64,000 nt of DNA, from positions 13,701,399 through 13,765,398 of the forward strand of contig CM072522.1 in the NCBI GenBank assembly GCA_036898135.1, read 5' to 3'. The position numbers and the translations under genes are program-made. This document shows positions 20,590 to 33,494 of this stretch, piece by piece. Positions within the stretch are counted from its first letter, which is position 1. Every line of letters begins with the position of its first letter. A model generated the notes under the pieces. That model made no database searches and had not been told where the DNA came from. It was given only the letters and a program-made list of their open reading frames with translations. The stretch comes from Oncomelania hupensis (Eukaryota > Mollusca > Gastropoda > Littorinimorpha > Pomatiopsidae).

Positions 20590-22215
20590 ATTTATATCCA
20601 GAAGTGTTATTGTGACGACACGAGTTTAGACGCACGCTGTGTCAGGTTGTACGTAGTATATAGTTGCATATCTCCGAGAGTGCGATATGCGAAGTTTGAA
20701 TCAGCGTTTTGGAATGCATAGTGTAAGTCAGAAATTAGGTGTTTCACGTGCGTTACGCGGAAATAGCTGAACGGAGCTCGGTGCCTTGAACTGTGGACTG
20801 GGGAAAAGCGGCAGAAGTGGCAGAGTTGAGGCGGGTAGTCTTCGTGATTAGACGACTATTGGAGAGACTGTAACTTCCACTATCATAGGATTGTGTAGGG
20901 TCGTTTCTAAGGGCTGTGTTTTGTGTTTGAAACCACCCAAAGTCTTGTGCCTTAAAACGGACAAGAATGACCAATAAGTTCTGACAATTATTATAGAAAA
21001 GTAAATTTATAGTAATTGAGGAGGACTTTTGCTGCCACAGTGCTGTGTGATCTCTTTGTAGAGTGACGTCCTAAGGGTGTGTACTCTTTGTTTAGAGACC
21101 TCCCAAGACCTGGCATTTCGCAAGTGTTAGGGTGTCCGAGTAAATCATAATAAGACTGTAACGAACCACCTACTCTCTACAGATTGTGTTGTGTTGTGGT
21201 GTTGTGTGTAATCTGTACTTCACAGGCTGGGAAACTGAAGGTGAGTTGATGCCCAGTATTCCAGTTCCTTAGTGGCTGTACACTCCGAGCATGCGTACGT
21301 GAATGAATGATGATGAATGAGGAAGAAAGGGATATATTTTGATAAATAGTATTTTTATATGATTTTCTTGATGAAAATGCTAATGGAATAATGTTGTTGA
21401 TGTTGTTGCCAAAATGAGGTCATGAGTGACGAGGTATTATAGCATGAGAGAGGGGTGATTATATAAGGGAGAGAGGGGTGACGATGTATTATAGTGTGCC
21501 AGAGGGGTGATGAAAGTGAGAGGAGTGATAGAAATAAGGTCAAGGGTGACGTTGTGTTATATATCATGACATGGAAGGGGGGTGATGAATATGGTAGACA
21601 GGATAAGTCAAGATTGTTGATTAGAAATTAAATTATAATATGCATTCGTATTTGTGTAAATAATCATGTTCATGGAATGTTAAATTATAGAAATATTATG
21701 AAATGTCATAATGCATAAATAAACAGGTCAAGATGGCGGACGGCGGAAGGAGTTATTTCCCATGCATTGTTTACATGTTGAAGTAGTTTTCTAAGACAGT
21801 TTATTTGTTGACCAGATTGGGCCTTTGATTTCTACTTCTATACCTACTACGTTTCGACTACTATTTCCGCTACTCATAGTTTGCTGCTTCTACCTGGTGG
21901 CGTTCCACTACTTCCGCTTCTGTTCTTCGACTTCATACTTCTGTTGCTCCGACTTCATACTTCATTCGTCGTTCTACATAATCCGTTCTCCGTTTTACGT
22001 ACTCCGTGCTGCGCTACTTACTCCGTTCCGCTTCAGCTTCCACCTGCAGGAGGAGGCAAGACGACGTGCTTGGGGACCTCTTCTACTTGGGTCGCAGTGC
22101 ACAGGGCTTTACATACACACTCAATCATACGTACACTACACGCATTTAACCTGTATAAACAGTGACTTTACTTTCTACAGTTCTGCAATAAATTGATTGA
22201 GTTGGTGACTTTTCT
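20590..22215 (+). other. Unclassified block, possible LTR-like unit
   Basis: No coding sequence is supported. It contains related half-repeats (around 20900 and 21070, both with ctaaggg...tgt...gtttgagacc-like sequence). A poly(A)-type signal aataaa at 22186 is followed within ~15 bp by ttggtgac, which resembles the primer-binding region after some Gypsy LTRs. No matching second LTR and no TSD were found. Confidence 0.2.
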
Positions 22216-23130
22216 TGAAGTGGTATTTTCAGACAATTTAATTAGACCTGTGTTGGAGATCGGACGGATAATCTGAGCATCAAGTATTTACTATTGACTA
22301 AATACATTTTCTTCAAGTTTTGCTTGTATACTTAAACCATTAGATATCTTTTGCATCTTGTTTTCCATAGTATTATTGCATCTAGATTGTATTAGCATCT
22401 GTGTACAGTGTCAGGGGTTAGGGATTAGACAAGGGAGGTAACTGTTTGTTAATTTTTGGGGTTGTGGGTCCGGATAAGGGTTGGGGTTGGTCTAGATTCC
22501 CATTTTCCTATGTGGTTGTGTGTGAAATAAAAGTGTAAATGTTCATCTGGCATTTGTGTTAGTTTCTTGTAGTTTGAGAGTGTATCCCTCCACTCGTTGT
22601 ATGAGCTGAAGTCACTAGCCCATTCGGGTGACGTGACAGTTATAATGAATGGAGAAGTTGTCTTCATTGGGTGTGCGTGAGTGGTTGGTCAGTCAAATGA
22701 CATTTTTTATACATCTATATATATAACTTGCTTAGCCGGAAGTTCTTCTTCACCTCTACTGTAAAGTTTGTCCGGTATGGACGCTGATCTGGGCAGGTGC
22801 TGGGCGCTGCGGATCGGCCTGCTGTGCGCTCAAAACCCGCGAAATCGTTATAGCCGACATTTCCTTACCGAACGTTTAACCGTTTCTGAGATAAATAAAT
22901 AAACAAAATGTCCACAAACTGCAATAGCCTCATTCCGCGCGCGGTTTCGATTCAACCCATGTCAAGAACGTGCTGTTCCGTAATACCGCAAATTTAGTTT
23001 TATTTCCATTTAAAACACTTTTGCACTCATGTCACTAATCTTACAAAATTTTGTGTTTAACTAATTAAATTTGATTAATTAAAAATCGAATCGAGGTTTC
23101 AGCATGTTTTCCCATATAGACCAAAAAATT
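22216..23130. other. Unassigned sequence
   Basis: No gene, terminal repeat or known family recognised. Confidence 0.35.
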
Positions 23131-23146
23131 GATCGTCTTTATACGA

Positions 23147-23221
23147 AGTCTTGGTAGCTCACTTAGTAAGACATTAGCATACCGTGCAGGCGACCCAAGT
23201 TCAAATCTCCCACTGGCCATA
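23147..23221 (+). mobile_element. tRNA-like sequence (degenerate tRNA or SINE head)
   Basis: ggtagctcacttagtaagac resembles a tRNA D-arm / A box, and gttcaaatctcc a B box, about 30 nt apart, followed by T runs that could terminate Pol III. A good acceptor stem is not evident, so a functional tRNA is unlikely. Confidence 0.5.
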
Positions 23222-23293
23222 TTTTTTTTTTGTTATTTTTTTTACGCTTCAATATTGATTTTTTTTTTAAAATTTAGGCTTTTTACTTTTAAC

Positions 23294-23299
<6 letters not shown>

Positions 23300-23371
<72 letters not shown>

Positions 23372-23390
23372 TATAAACTACTACTACTAA

Positions 23391-23456
<66 letters not shown>

Positions 23457-23539
23457 CATTATTATTATATCTTATATCAAATTTTATTTTAAAACCTTGG
23501 TGTTTTTTATGATTTCTATTTGTATTATTCTATATTCAA

Positions 23540-23601
<62 letters not shown>
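23300..23601 (+). repeat. (TTA)n microsatellite arrays
   Basis: ATT/TTA runs at about 23300-23467 and 23540-23600, separated by a short unique spacer. Confidence 0.95.
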
Positions 23602-23604
<3 letters not shown>

Positions 23605-23955
23605 AGGATCGGGATGGGGTAGTACGTGTACATAAAAGGGGGCTACGGGTAGGTTTAAAGGGGCATGGGTAGGCATAACGGGGATACGGATAGGATATAT
23701 AAGGGGGTATGGTGATGGTCGATTCCTTTCCTCCATACCTGCGAAACGATCAACAGGGAAGTATCAAGGAGGGTACACATATGTTACAAGGGGGGTACGG
23801 AATGTATCAAGGGGATATGGGGAGGTATCAAGTGGGTTCGGGGAGGTATCAATGGGGTATGGTGAGGCATCATGGGGGGGGGGGGCGGGGAGATATCAGG
23901 GGGGGGGGGGGTATGGTGAGGTATCAAGGGGGATATGAGGAGGTATCATCGTCCA
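23605..23955 (+). repeat. G-rich degenerate minisatellite
   Basis: Repeats of roughly 18-25 bp built on gggg(t)atggggaggtatcaagg, becoming more regular toward 23950, with runs of up to a dozen Gs near 23875 and 23902. The strand has G-quadruplex potential. Confidence 0.8.
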
Positions 23956-24189
23956 AATGAAACTCGCAGACAACAGTTGTCTCTCTGTCTACATTTTAAA
24001 CAGCAACCTGTGTACCCTGGCTTGCCAGGGTACAAAACCACTAGTTAACAGATAAACAGATAGATATAGTAAAACACAAATGACTAGTCTAAAGTGATCA
24101 CAAAAACATTCTAAATTATAGTAGTCGCTGTAGTATATAGATATAGATGTACGAGCATGTAGGGAGAAGCAGGGCGTGCGCACGGCAGG

Positions 24190-24473
24190 GGGGTCAGCGG
24201 TGGGAGGAGGATGCGACGTTTAGAGATCTTACAGTTTGAGGGTAAAAGGAATCTTTAAAGCGGGAAGTGTGGGATCTGAAGGATCGAAAGCGGCGGCCAG
24301 AGGGGAGAAATTCGAACAGGGGGTAGGCAGGGTGGGAAGGGTCGGAGAGGATCTTGTCGGCTCTGTTGAGAGAGCGGGTCGAGTAGATGGAGGCCAGAGA
24401 GGGGAGCTCACAGCCGACAATCCTGCCTGCCGTGCGCACAACCCGCTCCAGCCGGTCTTTGTCGAGCTTATTT
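24190..24473 (-). pseudogene. LINE ORF2 C-terminus fragment
   Basis: Minus-strand coding reads LDKDRLERVVRTAGRIVGCE, LPSLASIYSTRSLNRADKIL, HPAYPLFEFLPSGRRFRSFR, RFKDSFYPQTVRSLN, then a stop. The pattern ...PSL..IY..R...A..I..DP.HP....F..LPSGRR.RS...R..SF.P.A...LN is familiar from the extreme C-terminus of animal non-LTR retrotransposons. It is cut at 24473 by the adjacent MITE. Confidence 0.7.
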
Positions 24474-24482
24474 AGCTTATTT

Positions 24483-25525
24483 AAAGCCATGGTCACACAG
24501 CCATTTACGGCTGAATCACGGCCAAAGCGCGTCCAAAATTTGTTACCCGTGGAGTGGACGTTGTTGTTCGCGTTGATGTCGAGGTTAAGACGAGCTACGG
24601 TCGAGGTATAGACGTGGCAGGACGCGGGGAGAAATCTGAACGGCATCGGACGCGGCAAAGATCTTGCCTCGGTAACACAGCACTCCACGTCTTAATCACG
24701 TACAAAAAGTTCGGAAAATCTGGTGGACGTGGTCGTACGTGGTAATTTTCGGTCAATTTTGGTTTGGCCGTGCTTTGGACGGGGTATGGCCGTCGGCGGC
24801 TGTTCCACTGCTGAAGCACTGCAACCACGTCCAGCCACGTGTAAGCCTAAAAATAAATTTGCACATGTTCACGAGAGGGAAAAAGGCGACACTGCACGTG
24901 CCGAGGTCTAAGAAAATCAGAAGTGATACAGAAGTGATTAGGCAGTGATCAGGACGTCTTTCGAACGTGTTCGAGACGTCGTTAGGTAGTGCTATGTACG
25001 TGGAAAAATCCATTTGTCAGTGATAAAGCCGCTAAACACACGCTATTTCCCGTGATTCCAACGCGGTACATGCGTCCAATGACCGTGCTCTGGCCGTGAC
25101 TGAACGCTAAACTTTCGCGTCTTACCGCGTCTCCCCAAGTTTTAATCACTGCCGTAACACGTATTACCACGCGTGTTTCACGTGTGTTGCACGTCTTTAC
25201 CGCGTGTGTTACCCGTGGTTGTGCGCGGGCTAAAATTTTGAGCAGTTCAAAACTTTTTGCCGCGTCCGATGCCGTTCAGATTTCTCCCCGCATCCTGCCA
25301 CGTCTATACCTCGACCGTAGCTCGTCTTAACCTCGACATCAACGCGAACAACAACGTCCACTCCACGGGTAACAAATTTTGGACGCGCTTTGGCCGTGAT
25401 TCAGCCGTCCAAAGCACCGCCAAACCAAAATTGACCGAAAATTACCACGCACGACCACGTCCACCAGATTTTTGCGAACTTTTTGTACGTGATTAAGACG
25501 TGGAGTGCTGTGTGACCATGGCTTT
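24483..25525. mobile_element. 1.04-kb MITE with modular long inverted repeats, copy 1
   Basis: Ends are AAAGCCATGGTCACACAG and its reverse complement. A perfect 9-bp TSD, agcttattt, lies at 24474-24482 and 25526-25534. Inside each end are two ~100-200 bp blocks (one with tgaatcacggccaaagcgcg, one with cactccacgtcttaatcacg) in inverted orientation but different order on the two sides. It is rich in cgtg/cacg words and has no transposase. A nearly identical copy is at 52815-53878. Confidence 0.85.
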
Positions 25526-25614
25526 AGCTTATTTGATTTAGGCCTAGAAGTTCTTGCTATGTTAGTATTGTTAGTTTTATAAAGAAATGGCACGTGTGAA
25601 TCATTTATAGTGGG

Positions 25615-25690
25615 TGTTTGCGTGTGTGTGCGTGCGTGTGTGTTTATGGTGTGAGTGTGTGTGCGTGTGTGTGTGTTTATGGATATTGTA
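25615..25690 (+). repeat. (GT)n-rich microsatellite
   Basis: Imperfect GT/GTGC tract interrupted by gtttatgg. Confidence 0.85.
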
Positions 25691-26362
25691 AGAGGGATGA
25701 AAGATTACAGGGGCCCAAATCAGTTGATAATATAATGTACTAATAAATCTAGGTAAATGGCCAATGAAAAGATAGAGAGAATTATTAGTGAACACAATGG
25801 TGTTTCTATCTATAACAGGAGTTTATTAAAGCAGGAAGCTCTACAGACGGAGGTGATTCGGGATCGTCCCGGCAGGACTGATCGGTCTGTGTATGAGTGT
25901 ACCCTAGCCTGGGCGATGACACTGCAGCGTGTAGACGGAGAAGCTCCATGTGAAGTAGTTTCAGTGGAGGTTCTGGAATGTTGGGCGCCTGAGCGAAGTG
26001 CTAGGTTTAAGAAAGGTGACAGTAAGGGCAGATTCAGTAATTGACCTCTCAGTTTTCTCTCGTTGTCCATGCTACTACTATTGACTATTGGAGTGGCGGT
26101 CTGGAATCAATGTCGTCGTAGTTTTCTTGTGCAGTATTTCGGGACAATCTACGTGAACATAACTTGTCATATTTCGTGTGAGATGTTTGTGAAGAGTGTA
26201 TTTATTTTAGTTATTAGAAGTCGGGAACCTTAAAATTTGTGTTGTCTACAGAGTGGAAGTGACGAGAGTGAGAGGAATCAGATTCAAATAGGGCTGAGCA
26301 CGCACTATTTATACAGGTTTATTCACATATATTCACTCTTACTTGCATGTCCCGGCTTTATG

Positions 26363-26410
<48 letters not shown>

Positions 26411-26415
26411 TGTGT

Positions 26416-26477
<62 letters not shown>

Positions 26478-26755
26478 GTGCGCGCGCGATGAGAGCGGTC
26501 TGCGTGTTTTGGGACTGGTTTTCTTACTCTGCGTAATTTTACTGGTTTTTTTTTTTTTTGTTAACGCACTTGGAGCAGACAGAACTGTTTGACTGTAGTG
26601 CTTTATATATAAAATTGTTATTATTGTTATTACTCTTTGTTTTGAAACGTAGAGTAGTAGCTGTCGTCTGTTTAAAGATGCTTTCTGTTTTGAAAATGAC
26701 TGAACACATCCGTTACCACAGCTGACAACAAACGTATTGGAATTCAGGTTTGTGC
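25691..26755. other. Unassigned, with (GT)n at 26363-26476
   Basis: A 95-codon ORF at 25757-26044 has no recognised motif and I do not call it a gene. A long GT array lies at 26363-26476. Confidence 0.4.
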
Positions 26756-26768
26756 TCACGTATCCTTC

Positions 26769-26828
26769 GTGGTCCTGATTCGGCTCTTGGCAGTCCGCTG
26801 GATCCTATAAGCACTGAATATCTATCTA
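26769..26828 (+). mobile_element. 60-bp stub of the 0.7-kb retroposon
   Basis: Only the last ~40 bp of the element (gtggtcctgattcgg, gcagtccgctgga) plus a ctat-type tail. Flanked by tcacgtatccttc at 26756-26768 and 26829-26841, a perfect 13-bp TSD. Extreme 5' truncation with a TSD is the signature of target-primed reverse transcription. Confidence 0.88.
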
Positions 26829-26841
26829 TCTATCACGTATC

Positions 26842-27485
26842 CTTCAAGTTCAGGCTCAGAGGTTTCTAGAGGGAAGAGGTTGTGTGTTTTGTACTACCTA
26901 GAAGAGTTAGGAGATCAAATTCCATTACTAGTTTCCTGCACACGTGTTTTAACAATTACTAGAGATGTTCTGATACCTAGTTATTTTCTACAACATCCAA
27001 ACTGCATTAAAGTGCATCAGATTATGAATCCCATAAGTCATAAGAAATTAATAAATGTATTACCATTCTTGTGCTGGCGCTGTTCAGATGAGCCATTTGT
27101 AAAGTGTAAGTCAGAGCCCCTGCTTTGTTGTGGTTCTTTTCTTTGTGTATATGCCGTTTGGGCTTTCTTTTTTTACAAGTTTATTTTAAATTATTCTTTT
27201 TTGGTCATTTAATAAACGAATGTTGGGGGTTATGGTTATGTATTCGTTTATTTGTTCATGTGCACTATGGTTAAGAAGATGATACATTTTATCAGAGGTG
27301 GCTGTTGCTAGAAATCCTTGACTTGAAAATGCGCATGGACTAGGTGACTGTTGCACACGCCTCTTAGTCTTCTGGCTGTAGTTACGTTGTATCACCCTAA
27401 TGTTTGGGGGAACTGCAATACGCACTAGGGTGAATCCAAATTCCAGTTAACAAGGGAAAACATCTAGTGTAGAATTGGCATTTCC
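26842..27485. other. Unassigned sequence
   Basis: A 110-codon ORF at 26880-27212 has no recognised motif, and I do not support a gene. Confidence 0.35.
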
Positions 27486-27496
27486 ATTCAGCCTAG

Positions 27497-27788
27497 GGGT
27501 GTCGGATAGTGCAGTGGTTGGAGCACTCGCTACTGTGTCGAAAGTGAAGCACCGTCCGGTGCGGTTAGCACTTGGATGGGTGACCGCTAAGGTGTGAAGC
27601 GACAAACAACAACGCCCCCAGTTGACTCAACTGTGATTGAGTACCTACTCTCTTGAGGGTGGGGAAGGTAAAGCAGCGAGGGAGAGAGTTGGGCATCACC
27701 CTCATTACGCTGGCCCAAGATAAGTGTGATCTCCAACATCACGCTCCCCTACGGCCACCAGGCTATGGGACTACCTTTACCTTTACCT
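27497..27788 (+). mobile_element. tRNA/5S-like composite SINE, copy 1
   Basis: Starts GGGTGTCGGATAGTGCAGTGG (A-box-like tagtgcagtgg). It then holds ggttagcacttggatgggtg accgc, which closely matches the internal promoter region of 5S rRNA. The body ends in ctttac repeats. TSD attcagcctag at 27486-27496 and 27789-27799. Nearly identical to 63580-63875. Confidence 0.85.
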
Positions 27789-27845
27789 ATTCAGCCTAGA
27801 GGACTTACGGGAATACAATCGCTAGGGATGATGGGAATTATAGTA

Positions 27846-27937
27846 CAAGTTAGTTAGTTAGTCATAGCTTACATGGACCAGCGGACTGCAAAGAGCCGAA
27901 TCAGGACCACAAAATCAAGACCACAACTTCGCTGAGT
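27846..27937 (-). mobile_element. 3' fragment of the 0.7-kb retroposon (subfamily B)
   Basis: Contains the reversed subfamily B end (gaccagcggactgcaaagag, ccgaatcaggaccac) and a (TTAG)n-type tail. It sits exactly at the outer edge of the right arm of the inverted duplication. Confidence 0.8.
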
Positions 27938-28073
27938 ATAATTTTTGTCACGGGTTTACTGCAGTCATGTTGACCAATACAATTTAACCATGGGCAAATT
28001 CAAACACTGGCAATAACCTCTGGCAAATTTGACTGCTGGCAAATGTAGCTGCTCCCAATAACCGCTGGCAAAT

Positions 28074-31698
<3,625 letters not shown>

Positions 31699-31749
31699 CT
31701 GAAAATTATGAAACGCTGTAAGCAATAGCAGCCACACTCCTAATAATGG

Positions 31750-31880
31750 CATTATTTCATCATCATCATTATCATCATCACTATCATTATCATCATTATC
31801 ATCATCATCATGATCATAGTAATCATCACCATCATCATTATCATCATCATCAACATCATCATCATCACCACCATGCATTA
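31750..31880 (+). repeat. ATC/ATT imperfect microsatellite
   Basis: Runs of atcatc and attatc; probably the expanded tail of the adjoining SINE. Confidence 0.85.
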
Positions 31881-32118
31881 TGATAATACTAGATGCTGTG
31901 TACGCACTTTTCCTAAGTAGAGGTCAATACACGGCGACCTGTAGCAATACACACGCTCACCTTTTGGGAATACTGTTAACACACACAGTCTCACATATCA
32001 ACAAACATCCGTCATTCACCATCGTGGTGTAAAGGCAGGGAGATCCCGGATAGAAGATGGAACCATCGCCATAGGAAACTAGTGTCCCATTCGACTACGC
32101 TACTAGGCCAACCCCATG
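31881..32118 (-). mobile_element. tRNA-derived SINE 1, degenerate copy
   Basis: Minus-strand order: degenerate tRNA head (reverse of tcggactacgctactaggccaaccc-like sequence at 32085-32118), gatctccctgcctttacacc (reversed near 32030), then the ggcgacctgta and tactagatgctgtgtac end. The middle is shortened relative to 63347-64000. Confidence 0.6.
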
Positions 32119-32946
32119 GGGTACCAATTCGCCTCTACACACTAGCGTTTGGCCAGTATTGGCTGCAATTCTTGTTCATTCTAGGATAGTTGGGCTCTGC
32201 AATTTACACCACGGAGATTCCGAATCGGGCTACATTCCTATTCTTCCAATGACATACATGTATATAACGATTCTAAGGTCATTCACTGATCAGTGTTTGT
32301 TGAATTATTTATTACACAATGAGCTGTCAATAAAAGAATCTCTTGACGCGAAGTCTAATAGGATCGAGGTATCAATGAACTGTAGTTGTTGTTCAAACGT
32401 CAGTCCATTGGACGGGACAGCCTACTTCAACTACTGTCAAATCAAGGGCTGGAAGACCTGTCCATAATGACTGTCAAAGATTGTCGTCAGCCAGCACGCA
32501 GGACAATAGAGTACCCTATTGCTGGAAAGCCAGCACGGACCTCTATTTCCAGATACATGACGGTATCTAATGAATGTGAGCGCTTGATCACAATGTTAAA
32601 CCACTTATTACATGTCTAGTTGACGCTAACAGGTGACTTTCTTCTTTTACAATTATGACATCTTTTTTTGCGTCAAATATTTGCTAAATATGGGATCTGA
32701 ACGTGGATGTCCGAGCATTCTCAGCATCATGAAATGATCCTACATTAATTGTTTATCTCGTAGAGGGAGCTCTCGAGAATGTACCGGATCCCGTAGTTAG
32801 GCACATCCGTACTAGTGTAGTATTATATCAGCACAGAACTCGGCTGTTTCTGGGTTAAGTGTCGGCAAACTTCAGCGACGACTTCATTTAAACTGCACAC
32901 TTTATTGTCCAAGTGGGACAGCTTTAAGTGAATAATGGGACTTAAT
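32119..32946. other. Unassigned sequence
   Basis: A 102-codon ORF at 32159-32467 has no recognised motif. Nothing else is supported. Confidence 0.35.
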
Positions 32947-33494
32947 ATTCGATCCTGTTACATTACATTACATAATTGTTGCTTTAGGTCCAGCGGACTC
33001 TTTTGAGCCAAATCAGGACCGGACAACCCCCAATCCGCATAAAAGATCTGCCGAAACAACCCTAGTGGGAAAACTGAATGCCCTCCACCAGCCAGTCACT
33101 TTACAATAAAGACATCCCACGCAGGGGACGGCTGAGGCTTCACCCCAACTTATCGAACCCCCGTTTACAAAAACAAAATAGAATACAATCATTATAAATT
33201 ATCAACAAAACACATACATATAAAATGCCTACATTGCTAAATAATAACATCATAGGAAGCCCTAGTGACCACCTGGCAGAAAGCGTCCAATATTCCCAAG
33301 CTGATCCAACAGACCCTATACACAAACAAGGAGTCTTGTCCCGGAAGAGTTTTCAAGAAAAAAGGTAGGAGACTGGTCTAGCGAAGAAGACGATAGTATA
33401 GCAGATTGATAGAAAAGAGCAGGAATGAGAAAGAGCAAATGAGAAAGACAGCGACAGTGGGAATTTAAAGCACTAAATTAGATATAAAGATCCA

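Noticed and set aside
24236..24911. Several short plus and minus frames over the MITE
   Set aside because: They follow the inverted repeats of a noncoding MITE and recur at 52815-53878.
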